DNA of 50,181 nt. Origin: Candidatus Chloroploca sp. Khr17 (GTDB lineage: Bacteria > Chloroflexota > Chloroflexia > Chloroflexales > Chloroflexaceae). The stretch spans positions 1-50,181 of the forward strand of contig NZ_RYFF01000041.1 in assembly GCF_004138165.1 (NCBI RefSeq), in the 5' to 3' direction. Numbering within the stretch: position 1 is the first letter of the stretch; every line of letters starts with the position of its first letter. Below, in pieces: positions 32,629 through 40,766 of this stretch. A program made the position numbers and the translations under genes. A model generated the notes under the pieces. It saw only the letters and a program-made list of their open reading frames with translations, did no database searches and was not told where the DNA came from.

Positions 32629-33879
32629 ATGTACAAAAAGTTCTTCATCTTTCTTGGCCGCCTGCTGGCACTTTTGCTGGCGCTCGTTTTGTGCCTGCCC
32701 ATCTTGCTGCTGCCCCAGGCCACCGCCGTCCCGGCCTGGGTCTGGGTTCCGCTCGCCGCAGGTAACCTGGGCTTGTTGTTCGCTTTTTTCTGGATCAAAC
32801 CCGCCGGAAAAGCAACGTTCGTGGCGCTGGCAGGACTGCTCGTCACGGCGGTTCTGGCCGTGGTCGTCTCGCAGGCCTTTGCGATGACCCCGCCCATCCT
32901 CGGTGCCGACGGTCAACCCCTGCCCGGCAGCATCGCCACGCTCGAAACCGTCACGCTCAATGGCAGCCAGCAGTGGCTTTCGATCCGTGGCAAAGACACG
33001 ACCAAACCGGTGCTGCTGTTCCTGGCGGGCGGGCCTGGCGGCAGCCAATTGGCCGCCGCACGCTTCGCCCTGGGCGGGTTGGAAGACCACTTTGTTGTCG
33101 TCAACTGGGAGCAGCCTGGCGCGGGCAAGTCCTTCGATGCCGTTGACCGCGCCACCATCACCCCAGAGCGTTACATCGAGGACGCGCACGCCCTGGTGGC
33201 GATCTTGAAGGAACGCTTCGGACAGGAGAAGGTCTATGTGCTGGGCGAATCGTGGGGCAGCGCACTGGGGATCTGGCTCGTCCAGCGTTACCCCGAGGAT
33301 TTCCACGCCTTCATCGGCACTGGGCAAATGGTGGCGTTCCTCGAAAATGACCTGATGTGTTACGAATTCGCCTTGAACTGGGCGCGTGAACGCGGCGATA
33401 CCGCCAAAGTGCAGACATTGATCCAACAAGGCCCCCCGCCCTACTACGGCGCTGGCATGGCGTGGAAAGAAGCCGCCTTTCTGGGCGATACCTTCACCTA
33501 TATGAACCAGAATCCAGCCATTCGGGATAACGGCTTCAATACCTGGCGCGACCTGGCCGCCCCCGAATATGGTCTGTACGACAAGGTCAGCTGGTTCCGC
33601 GGCGTGCTGCAAACCCTGGATGTGGTCTACCCCCAACTCTGGGAGGTGGATTTCCGCCAGCAGGCAACCCGACTGGAAGTTCCGGTCTACTTCCTGATTG
33701 GCCGCCACGACATCAACGCCCCAACGGTCTTCGTCGAACAGTATTACGCCGTGCTGGAAGCCCCCCACAAGCAGATCGTCTGGTTCGAGTCTTCGGGGCA
33801 TACCCCCTGGGTGAGCGAAGCGGCGCGTTTTGTGGACGTGATGGTAGAGACCGTGCTGGCGCAGACGCAGCAGCTGTAA
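32629..33879 (+). CDS. membrane-anchored alpha/beta hydrolase (S33 proline iminopeptidase-like)
   Basis: The start is taken at ATG 32629 (MYKKFFIFLGRLLALL), giving 416 residues; an upstream ATG (32569) adds a polar stretch without support. Three N-terminal hydrophobic helices (to ~85) precede the hydrolase domain. LFLAGGPGGSQ (~133-141) is the H-G/G-G-P-G oxyanion motif of S33 peptidases, GESWGS holds the nucleophile Ser (~208), and IGRHDINAP and SSGHTPW supply Asp and His. Such enzymes release N-terminal residues from peptides or act as esterases. With CPBP and M28 genes nearby, peptide processing is plausible. Confidence 0.85.
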   Translation: MYKKFFIFLGRLLALLLALVLCLPILLLPQATAVPAWVWVPLAAGNLGLLFAFFWIKPAGKATFVALAGLLVTAVLAVVVSQAFAMTPPILGADGQPLPGSIATLETVTLNGSQQWLSIRGKDTTKPVLLFLAGGPGGSQLAAARFALGGLEDHFVVVNWEQPGAGKSFDAVDRATITPERYIEDAHALVAILKERFGQEKVYVLGESWGSALGIWLVQRYPEDFHAFIGTGQMVAFLENDLMCYEFALNWARERGDTAKVQTLIQQGPPPYYGAGMAWKEAAFLGDTFTYMNQNPAIRDNGFNTWRDLAAPEYGLYDKVSWFRGVLQTLDVVYPQLWEVDFRQQATRLEVPVYFLIGRHDINAPTVFVEQYYAVLEAPHKQIVWFESSGHTPWVSEAARFVDVMVETVLAQTQQL

Positions 33880-33888
33880 AGGGATTAT

Positions 33889-34833
33889 ATGGTATCACCT
33901 GTCATTCAAACCTCATCGCTCACACGGCACTTTGGCGAAATAAAAGCGGTTGATCAGCTAACGCTTGAGGTGCAAGCTGGCGAAATCTTCGGCTTTCTCG
34001 GCCATAATGGCGCAGGCAAAACGACCACCGTGCGTTTGCTCAACGGCGTGATCGAAGCCACCAGCGGGGAGGCACGGGTGCTCGGGTTGAACCCACAGAC
34101 GCAGGGTTCCGCGTTACGTGCCCGAACCGGTGTGCTCACTGAAACGCCCTCGCTCGATGAGCGTCTCACGGCCCGTGATAATTTGTCCATCTATGCCGAT
34201 CTGTATAACTTCCCGCGTGCGGACGTTTCGGCGCGTGTACATTTTCTGCTCACAGAATTTGAACTAGCTGAGCGCGCCGATGAAAAAGTTGCCGGGTATA
34301 GCAAGGGGATGAAGCAGCGGCTCGCGCTTGCGCGTGCCCTGCTCCATAAACCGGAAGTTCTCTTTCTCGATGAGCCAACGTCAGGTCTGGACCCGGTGGC
34401 GGCGCGACACGTCAATGACTTGGTGGAACATCTGGCCCGCCGCGAAGGTTGCACCGTTTTTCTGTGTACACATAATCTGGTGGAAGCTCAAAAGCTATGT
34501 GACCGCGTGGCTGTGATGGAACATGGGCATCTGGTGGCATTGGGCACGCCTTCAGACCTGACCCGCCAATATGTCAAACGCCTCGATGTGGATCTTGAAG
34601 TTGATCCCACGCAAATAGAACTTGTCCTTCAGATCGTGCAGGGGCTGCCTCAATTGGTGAGCGGTCCCCCAAAACAGAAGAAGGATATGCTCACATTGAC
34701 TCTCTCCGGGCGGAAAGCCATCCCTGAACTCTTACACATTCTTGTGCAGAAGGGATTGCACGTCTATCGGCTCGCGCCACAGGAAGCCAATCTTGAAGAA
34801 GTGTATTTTGCATTGCATGGAAACACCCAATGA
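33889..34833 (+). CDS. ABC transporter ATP-binding protein (DrrA/NatA type)
   Basis: The 314-residue protein has Walker A GHNGAGKTTTVRLL, signature YSKGMKQRLALARALL, Walker B VLFLDEPTSGLDP and switch His in LCTHNLVEAQ, then a ~100-residue C-terminal extension typical of DrrA/CcmA-like exporters. The ATG at 33889 lies 9 nt after the hydrolase stop. Its stop overlaps the permease start (ATGA), so the pair is coupled. It probably drives export of a drug, lipid or peptide. Confidence 0.9.
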   Translation: MVSPVIQTSSLTRHFGEIKAVDQLTLEVQAGEIFGFLGHNGAGKTTTVRLLNGVIEATSGEARVLGLNPQTQGSALRARTGVLTETPSLDERLTARDNLSIYADLYNFPRADVSARVHFLLTEFELAERADEKVAGYSKGMKQRLALARALLHKPEVLFLDEPTSGLDPVAARHVNDLVEHLARREGCTVFLCTHNLVEAQKLCDRVAVMEHGHLVALGTPSDLTRQYVKRLDVDLEVDPTQIELVLQIVQGLPQLVSGPPKQKKDMLTLTLSGRKAIPELLHILVQKGLHVYRLAPQEANLEEVYFALHGNTQ

Positions 34834-35645
34834 ACACACGGGCCATTCTCGCCATCGCCCGCAAAGACTTGAAAGTTGCCATCCAAAACAAGGGCGTGGT
34901 CTTGCCGATCATTATTCTGCCTCTCGTTTTGTTCGTGATCCTGCCCTGGATCATGGCCTATGCTTCGTCGTTTACCGAAACGACCGGTGCCTCCAACGAC
35001 ATCGGTGAATTGCTGGCGCGTATGCCCGCAGGTCTGCTTCATGAATTGAGCGGGTTTGCACCCAATCAACAACTGATCGTTTTTAGCCTAGTCTATATGC
35101 TGGCACCAATGTTCCTGATTATGCCGTTGATGGTTTCATCCGTGCTAGCGGCGGATAGTTTTGCCGGGGAGAAGGAACGCAAAACACTCGAAGCCTTGCT
35201 CTATACGCCAATCACTGACCAGGAACTATTCGCCGCCAAACTGTTAGGCTCATGGACTACGGCGCTTGCCGTCACGTTGTTGAGTTTCATCGTCTATGCG
35301 GTGATGGTAAACGCCGCTGGCTGGCAAAGCATCGGGCGCATCTTCTTCCCGAATTGGATGTGGATCGCGCTAGTGGTGTGGGTCACACCTGCGGTTGCGG
35401 GGTTGGGACTTGTGGTGATGGTCTTTGCTTCCGCCCGTGCGCAAGGATTTCAGGATGCCTACCAAACGGGTGGGTTGGTGGTTTTGCCAGTGATCGCTCT
35501 TATGGTTGGGCAGGTTTCTGGTGTGATGTACTTCAGCCTCAGCGTTGTCATGATCGTGGGGTTGGCGATCTGGTTGATCGATGCGGTTCTGCTTTGGTTT
35601 GCCAGTAAAAGTTTCCGCCGCAGCCAATTGATGACAAAGTTCTGA
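34830..35645 (+). CDS. ABC-2 type transporter permease
   Basis: The 271-residue protein has six transmembrane segments: one near residues 25-47, then a loop (TGASNDIGELLARMPAG), and five more from about 80 to 260. AGEKERKTLEALLYTPITD is the cytoplasmic coupling helix seen in ABC-2 permeases (E-R-x-x-x-T-L-E-x-L-L). It starts 4 nt before the ATPase stop. With that ATPase it forms a full two-subunit exporter. Confidence 0.87.
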   Translation: MNTRAILAIARKDLKVAIQNKGVVLPIIILPLVLFVILPWIMAYASSFTETTGASNDIGELLARMPAGLLHELSGFAPNQQLIVFSLVYMLAPMFLIMPLMVSSVLAADSFAGEKERKTLEALLYTPITDQELFAAKLLGSWTTALAVTLLSFIVYAVMVNAAGWQSIGRIFFPNWMWIALVVWVTPAVAGLGLVVMVFASARAQGFQDAYQTGGLVVLPVIALMVGQVSGVMYFSLSVVMIVGLAIWLIDAVLLWFASKSFRRSQLMTKF

Positions 35646-35674
35646 ATTGATCTTCGGCAGTGAGGAGGCTTGAG

Positions 35675-36832
35675 ATGCTTGACAGACATGTACATACCCT
35701 CATCGGCCTGGGTCCGCGCCCGGTCGGTTCACCTGCCAACCAGCAGGCCGCCGATTACATCCGAGCAACCTTCCGCGCCGCCGGTTTGGACGTGGAAGAA
35801 CAGCCCTATGCCTGCACCGCCTGGGAGCAGGATTTCATTCGTTTGGAACAGGAAGGCGAGCAACTGGATGCCGCCGCCAATGCCTTTTCGCTGCCCTGTG
35901 ATGTCACCGCGCCGGTGATCTCTGCCGGAACGATTGCGCAACTGGAAGCGGTTTCGGCGCGCGGGAAAATTCTCTTGCTCTATGGCGACCTGGCCCGCGC
36001 CCCGCTCTCGGCCAAATCCTGGTTCCTGAAGGATGAACGCGACGACCACATTATCCAACTGCTAGAGCAGATTCAACCCGCCGCATTGCTCGCCCCGCCA
36101 ACTTCTACTGTTTACTATGGCCATCTGACCGAAGATTGGGAACTCGACCTGCCCGCCGCTACTGTTCCCCAGGCAGTGGCGCGGCGGCTCATGCAAAACG
36201 CAGATTCGGCGGCGCACCTGTGCATTGCAGCGCGCAAAATCCCGGCCATGGCGCAGAATATCGTGGCGAGAACGCACGGGGTTTTTGAAAAACGCATCGT
36301 CGTGTGCGCCCACTTCGACACCAAAATCAACACCCCCGGCGCCAGCGATAACGGTGGGGGCGCGGCGGCCCTACTCGCACTGGCCGAACGGCTCTCCAAA
36401 TGGGAGGCAGGTGTCGACCTGGAATTTGTCGCCTTCAACAGCGAGGAATACCTGCCGATCGGCGACGATGAATACGTTCGGCGCGGTGAAGCCTATTTTC
36501 CATCCATCCGCTGTGCAATAAATATGGACGGCATCGGCGCAATGCTGGCAGCCAACAGCCTCACCGCAATTGCTACGCCGGAGGAGATGGAACAGGCCAT
36601 CCGGCACGTGGCCGCAGAGTTCCCCGGCGTGCAGTGGGTCGAGCCGTGGCCGGAAAGCAACCACTCGACCTTTTCATTTCGCGGCATCCCAGCTGTGGCG
36701 CTCAGTTCGGTCGGCGCACGCGGCCTGGCGCATTCGACCGCAGATACGATTGATGTCATGAGCGCGGATAAGCTCGAAGAAGCTGTCGCGCTGGTCGAGC
36801 GGCTGATACAAATCATCGTGGCGAAAGCGTAA
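35675..36832 (+). CDS. M28-family aminopeptidase
   Basis: Starting at ATG 35675, five nt after GAGGAGG, the protein has 385 residues. The N-terminal part (LGPRPVGSPANQQAADYIRA) is typical of M28 peptidases, followed by a PA-like insert. Metal ligands are visible as CAHFDTK (His, Asp), GASDNGGGAAALL (bridging Asp), FNSEEYLPIGDDEY (catalytic Glu pair) and AHSTADT (last His). There is no signal peptide, so it is probably cytoplasmic. It cleaves N-terminal residues from peptides. It follows the ABC pair by ~30 nt and may degrade or trim peptides handled by the cluster. Confidence 0.85.
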   Translation: MLDRHVHTLIGLGPRPVGSPANQQAADYIRATFRAAGLDVEEQPYACTAWEQDFIRLEQEGEQLDAAANAFSLPCDVTAPVISAGTIAQLEAVSARGKILLLYGDLARAPLSAKSWFLKDERDDHIIQLLEQIQPAALLAPPTSTVYYGHLTEDWELDLPAATVPQAVARRLMQNADSAAHLCIAARKIPAMAQNIVARTHGVFEKRIVVCAHFDTKINTPGASDNGGGAAALLALAERLSKWEAGVDLEFVAFNSEEYLPIGDDEYVRRGEAYFPSIRCAINMDGIGAMLAANSLTAIATPEEMEQAIRHVAAEFPGVQWVEPWPESNHSTFSFRGIPAVALSSVGARGLAHSTADTIDVMSADKLEEAVALVERLIQIIVAKA

Positions 36833-36867
36833 TGAAACAATCCTGCTCGTGATTTCGTGAGACATGT

Positions 36868-37794
36868 ATGAAACTGACGTTTAGAAAATACCAATCCGAC
36901 CAAGATTACTGGAACATTCGTGTGTTCCTGCGCGAACTATTCCTCGCGAACGACCGCCGCGAAGTCAGTTGGCCGCTCTACCGTTGGGATTACTGGCGCT
37001 GGCACGTCAACGCGAATATCCTCAAATTCGACCTTTCGGCTGCGATTTTTATCTGGGAGACCGCTGAGGGTCGCCTAGCAGCCGTGCTTCATCCCGATGG
37101 GGCTGGGGAAGCCTTTTTGCAAGTGCATCCTACATGTCGCTGCCCTGAACTTGAAGTGGCCATGCTTTCAGCGGCAGAAACGCAATTTGCCACCACGCAG
37201 GCCGATGGGCGGCAGCGTCTGGTCGTCTGGGCGCACGAGAACGACCAATTACGGCAGGATGTGCTGAAACGGCGCGGCTACGCCAGGGGCAACCATCCCG
37301 AATACCAGCGCCGCCGTGAAATGAGCCTACCGATTCCAGACGTTCCTACCCCCGCAGGCTATACCCTGCGCGCCCTGGGCGACCTAGACGAGCATCCTGC
37401 CCGCAGTTGGCTCTCGTGGAAGGTTTTCCACCCCCATGAGCCGGATGAGAAATACGAAGGTTGGGCCTGGTATACCAACATCCAGCGCGCCCCGCTCTAC
37501 CGCCGTGATCTCGATTTGGTGGCGGTTGCCCCGAACGGCGCGCTCGGCGCCTTCTGCACGCTCTGGTATGATGAGGCGACCCGCACCGCCGCCTTCGAGC
37601 CGGTCGGAACGCATCCTGAACATCAGCGCACAGGCTTGGGCAAGGCGCTCATGGCCGAAGGCCTGCGCCGCGTCCGCGACCTGGGCGCCACGCTCTGCAC
37701 GGTTGGCTCCTATGCCGAAGCTGCCGGGGCGTTGTATGCCTCGCTGGGTTTCACCGAATATGATGTATCTGAACCCTGGGTCAAAGCATGGTAA
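36868..37794 (+). CDS. GNAT-family N-acetyltransferase (tandem GNAT)
   Basis: The 308-residue protein is about twice a single GNAT domain. The C-terminal domain has the acetyl-CoA loop in PVGTHPEHQRTGLGKALMAE and the C-terminal strand VGSYAEAAGALYASLGF. The N-terminal half (YQSDQDYWNIRVFLRELFL, LSAAIFIWETAEGRLAAVLH) is a degenerate GNAT fold. This arrangement is common in enzymes acetylating small amines, aminoglycosides or peptides. ATG 36868 has only a weak ribosome site. It follows the peptidase gene by 35 nt. Confidence 0.8.
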   Translation: MKLTFRKYQSDQDYWNIRVFLRELFLANDRREVSWPLYRWDYWRWHVNANILKFDLSAAIFIWETAEGRLAAVLHPDGAGEAFLQVHPTCRCPELEVAMLSAAETQFATTQADGRQRLVVWAHENDQLRQDVLKRRGYARGNHPEYQRRREMSLPIPDVPTPAGYTLRALGDLDEHPARSWLSWKVFHPHEPDEKYEGWAWYTNIQRAPLYRRDLDLVAVAPNGALGAFCTLWYDEATRTAAFEPVGTHPEHQRTGLGKALMAEGLRRVRDLGATLCTVGSYAEAAGALYASLGFTEYDVSEPWVKAW

Positions 37795-37842
37795 TGGATT
37801 GACGAAGACAACCATCGTCAAGTAACAGCATTAGGAAGAAAC

Positions 37843-38256
37843 ATGAAAACACCTGAATACGAATATAAAGGTCTAATGGCAGAAGCATGGGATGTGTTAC
37901 GGGGAGAGACCTCACATTGGGCAGACCGTCATTTCTATCTGGATATCATTCAAAAGTATGGACAGCCAGTTCTTGATGTCGGCTGTGGCACTGGGCGACT
38001 ATTACTGGACTATTTACAGCAAGGCCTTGATATTGATGGCGTTGATAATTCGCCAGAGATGTTAGCGATATGCCAGCACAAGGCAGATGAATTTAAGTTA
38101 GAACCAAAGTTATACGAGCAATACTTGGAAAACCTAGAGCTTCCGCGCAAATATCAGACCATTCTGGTTCCGTCAAGTTCATTGCAATTAATTATCGAGC
38201 CAGAAGCAATCGAACGGAGCATGAGACGACTATATAACCACTTGTTGCCCAATTGA
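37843..38256 (+). pseudogene. C-terminally truncated class I SAM methyltransferase
   Basis: The ATG at 37843 follows AGGAAG. The first ~100 residues are normal: PVLDVGCGTGRLLLDYL (motif I), DIDGVDNSPEM (motif II acid), and ILVPSSSLQLI. The frame stops after 137 residues in SMRRLYNHLLPN, just where a motif like L-x-P-G-G and the last three strands should follow; relatives have ~240 residues. Its end runs into an integron-type half-site, suggesting a deletion that joined the gene interior to the interior of an attC site. Base composition is more AT-rich than the genes before it. Confidence 0.65.
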
Positions 38257-38299
38257 ACCATCTCTGATACGCAAACGTCGCTTCGTGCCGTCGCTCGCC

Positions 38300-38347
38300 T
38301 CGGTCTACGGAAGCCGCCAGCGGTGCAGGTGAAGCCCGGCGTTAGGC
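38300..38347 (+). other. attC half-site (R' side), left edge of cassette cluster
   Basis: GTGCAGGTGAAGC then CCGGCGTTAGGC ends in R' box GTTAGGC (38341-38347), the G^TTRRRY recombination point. The matching R''/L'' half (GCCTAACGCCGGGC) is missing upstream. The TTAGGC that starts the next cassette is exactly complementary to that cassette's own R'' box at 39589. Confidence 0.6.
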
Positions 38348-38408
38348 ACACCGTCCAAAACGGAACCTAAGTCATCAGCCATTTGAATATCAGCACCAAG
38401 GAGTAGCC

Positions 38409-39569
38409 ATGCCTGACAGAAAGAAAGCAGTTCATAGCTTCCTAAGAATGGCGGGCATATTCATGTGGGCAATGTTGATAGCCAGCATCAATCAGAAGAT
38501 TGAACCTCACTCCCATACTATACATGCAGCAGGAGACCCGAATATATCAGCATTGCAATGTGCTCAACTTAAAATTGATCAGGTTGCCACATCCTCTGAT
38601 TTACCCAATGCAATTGCTCTAAATGTAAGTTTTCAGGGCAACTCCTTGCCACCGCGGCTCAGCAGGGATGGTGGCTCGACATGGCAGGTAGTTCCCACAA
38701 TGCCCGCATCTGCTATCAGCGGTATAGCCATTGCCCCTCGTCAAGATCCAGTGGCACCAGTGCGAATTTTAGCCTATTCAGGAGAGTCTCTGTATCGCAC
38801 GGGTGATGGAGGCCAAACTTGGGCTGAACGAGATTTTGGCCTTGATGGGCCGCTTCATGCCTTTATTACTGGCATGGTTGCCTCACCTGCAGATGGAAAT
38901 CGCCTGTACATTTTCGCGACTTCATGGTGGTATGCGACTTCATGGTGGTATCCCCCCCCAGACTGGCTCGACTCTTGGGCCTACTTGAGTACAGATGCTG
39001 GGATAAACTGGACAAGAGTATATACAGTTAGCTTGACGACTATTGGCAACCCAGTGCTATCACCAATAAACCCCGAAGATGGATTTGTTCGGGTTCATGA
39101 GTGGCAAGACACTCATTATTGGCAACCTTATAGGTTTCCCGTTGATACACTTGCATTGGATGCGCTTGCCTCTGAGCATCTCTACGGGCTAGCTGATTTC
39201 AACTCCCAGGAGTATCCTGCAGCATATTACATGTCGGGCAAGAGCAGCAACGACGGAGGAAGGAGCTGGACACCTTGGGAAACGATGCCTTCAGGAGGAT
39301 GTGAGCAGTTACTGGCCCACCCTACACAGACACAGAGATTATTAGCGCATTGTAGGCAGGGGCTGTATCATAGCACAGATGCAGGGAATCACTGGGAACA
39401 GTTATCACCTATACCTGGAAATAACCTAATCCCGAATTATGGATCCCCTGGTCAATTGTTACAAGTGAGAGACGATGGGCTTTGGCAAAGCAACGATGAT
39501 GGCCTTACATGGTTCCAGATTTTCTCAACCTGCCTCTGCAAGGTTTTTTTGCCCATGATCGTCCACTAA
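38409..39569 (+). CDS. secreted YCF48/sialidase-like beta-propeller protein (cassette gene)
   Basis: The 386-residue protein starts at ATG 38409, 5 nt after AAGGAGT. A hydrophobic signal (FLRMAGIFMWAMLIASINQ) is followed by repeated DGGxxW-type blades: SRDGGSTWQVVP, RTGDGGQTWAERDF, STDAGINWTRVYT, SNDGGRSWTPWET, STDAGNHWEQLSP, SNDDGLTWFQIFS. These Asp-box/YCF48-like repeats form a propeller as in sialidases and photosystem assembly factors; no catalytic residues are evident. It ends KVFLPMIVH, like the YLPL tail at the window start. An 18-bp in-frame duplication (38916-38951) repeats ATSWWY. It lies in an integron-type cassette. Confidence 0.75.
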   Translation: MPDRKKAVHSFLRMAGIFMWAMLIASINQKIEPHSHTIHAAGDPNISALQCAQLKIDQVATSSDLPNAIALNVSFQGNSLPPRLSRDGGSTWQVVPTMPASAISGIAIAPRQDPVAPVRILAYSGESLYRTGDGGQTWAERDFGLDGPLHAFITGMVASPADGNRLYIFATSWWYATSWWYPPPDWLDSWAYLSTDAGINWTRVYTVSLTTIGNPVLSPINPEDGFVRVHEWQDTHYWQPYRFPVDTLALDALASEHLYGLADFNSQEYPAAYYMSGKSSNDGGRSWTPWETMPSGGCEQLLAHPTQTQRLLAHCRQGLYHSTDAGNHWEQLSPIPGNNLIPNYGSPGQLLQVRDDGLWQSNDDGLTWFQIFSTCLCKVFLPMIVH

Positions 39570-39588
39570 GAAGTATTCAAAAAGATGT

Positions 39589-39716
39589 GCCTAACCCTGC
39601 ATGCACCCGACTTGCCTTACGCGCCGAGTTCCAGAGCTACTTTCGCGTGGTTATCGTCTTTTGGGACACGAGGGTTGTGTGTCGCATCCGGCAAGCGGGT
39701 GATGCTTGCGTTCGGC
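39589..39716 (+). other. attC-like recombination site 2 (128 bp)
   Basis: R'' GCCTAAC (39589-39595) and R' GTTCGGC (39710-39716) enclose inverted arms: CTGCATGCACCCGACTTGCC and its partner GGCAAGCGGGTGATGC. The left arm carries two extra bases (G and A) that would stay unpaired in the folded strand, the typical extrahelical bases of attC. The middle is an imperfect palindrome. Confidence 0.75.
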
Positions 39717-39825
39717 GGCGTCATCAACCCGAACCGCCCATGCTGGGCAGTGAAACAACACATGTGTGCTTTCATTTCCTGGTAAAATCTGTTATGATCA
39801 CGTCTATGCTTTCCACCCACGTGCT

Positions 39826-39831
39826 ATACTT
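39826..39831 (+). promoter_or_regulatory. possible promoter inside the toxin-antitoxin cassette
   Basis: TATACT lies 45 bp before the antitoxin ATG, and TATGAT occurs at 39793; no strong -35 matches either. The 160-bp stretch 39717-39875 is long for a cassette leader and is otherwise non-coding, consistent with a promoter carried by the cassette. Confidence 0.3.
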
Positions 39832-39875
39832 GTGGTGGTTTCACCTGATGAGCGGGCTGCAAACAGGAGGCGACA

Positions 39876-40184
39876 ATGTCACTGGTTGAAACTCGATACG
39901 AACATATTGTGCTCGATGATGCGGGGGTTCCGCGTATCGTTGGCACGACGATGAAAGTGATCGAATTGGTGTTGGAGCGCTCCGCCTATGGGTGGAGTCC
40001 CGAAGAACTCCACTTTCAGCACCCCTATCTGTCGCTGGGCCAAATTCACTCCGCCTTGGCCTACTATTGGGATCATCAGGATGAACTCGATCAGGATATC
40101 GCCCGTCGGCGGGAACGCGCTGAGGAACTGCGCCGCATGACTCCGCCCGCGCCCTTGATCGCACGCCTCAAAGCACAGAGCTAA
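39876..40184 (+). CDS. DUF433 family antitoxin (cassette gene)
   Basis: The 102-residue protein starts at ATG 39876, 5 nt after GGAGG. It has the DUF433 pattern: IVLDDAGVPRIVGTTMKVIE, then LERSAYGWSPEELHFQHPYL and SLGQIHSALAYYWDHQDEL. This is a beta strand plus helix-turn-helix-like unit known from antitoxins of VapB/DUF433 type. The C-terminal tail (RRRERAEELRR) is basic and would wrap the toxin. The gene is followed 6 nt later by a DUF5615 gene. Together they form a type II toxin-antitoxin module and autoregulation is likely. The pair is the only content of its cassette. Confidence 0.85.
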   Translation: MSLVETRYEHIVLDDAGVPRIVGTTMKVIELVLERSAYGWSPEELHFQHPYLSLGQIHSALAYYWDHQDELDQDIARRRERAEELRRMTPPAPLIARLKAQS

Positions 40185-40190
40185 CCCCCC

Positions 40191-40538
40191 ATGCCGCTCA
40201 ACCTATACATGGATCATCATGTGCCACGAGCGATCACGCTGGGCTTACGCCTGCGACAGGTGGATGTCCTCACGGCCTACGAAGACCAGACCCATGAAAT
40301 TGCAGACTCCAAACTCCTCGATCGGGCCACGAGTCTGCGACGAGTGCTTTTTACCCAAGATGATGACTTGCTGACCGAAGCAACACAGCGACAGCGGGCG
40401 GGTCTTGCCTTTGGAGGCGTGATTTACGCGCATCAAGAGGCGATCTCGATTGGACAATGTGTTCAGGATTTGGAACTGATTGCGGCAGCCGGCAGCGAAG
40501 CAGATGTTGTGGATCGGGTTATCTATCTTCCACTTTAA
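40191..40538 (+). CDS. DUF5615 PIN-like toxin (cassette gene)
   Basis: The 115-residue protein has MDHHVPRAITLGLRLR at the start (acidic residue after the first strand), then LLDRATSLRRVLFTQDDDLL with the conserved Asp cluster, GVIYAHQEAISIGQCVQDLE and a final strand. These are the features of DUF5615/Mut7-C-like PIN-fold proteins, probable RNases acting with DUF433 antitoxins. It is 6 nt downstream of the antitoxin and probably translationally linked. Such modules are frequent in sedentary integron cassette arrays, where they counter cassette loss. Confidence 0.85.
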   Translation: MPLNLYMDHHVPRAITLGLRLRQVDVLTAYEDQTHEIADSKLLDRATSLRRVLFTQDDDLLTEATQRQRAGLAFGGVIYAHQEAISIGQCVQDLELIAAAGSEADVVDRVIYLPL

Positions 40539-40612
40539 CACGCCATGGATCGGCAATAGCCTATTCAGAAGATCCAGCGATAGTTTCCGTTATAAACCAT
40601 AACTCGGCTGCC

Positions 40613-40740
40613 GCCGAACAAGCTCATGCACCCGACGCCGCTGCGCGTCGACAAGATCAGGGCGATTTTAGAAATCAGTTTCGGCCCGATTGTCATTTCG
40701 CTCTATCAGTGCGGCGCGGGTGATGGGCAAGACGTTGGGC
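40613..40740 (+). other. attC-like recombination site 3 (128 bp)
   Basis: R'' GCCGAAC (40613-40619) and R' GTTGGGC (40734-40740) enclose arms CTCATGCACCCGACGCCGC and GCGGCGCGGGTGATGGGC, complementary apart from the same two extra bases (G, A) as in site 2. R'' is the exact complement of GTTCGGC at the start of its own cassette (39710). Confidence 0.78.
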
Positions 40741-40766
40741 CACTTTTCCATTTGAGGCGTCGAAAA

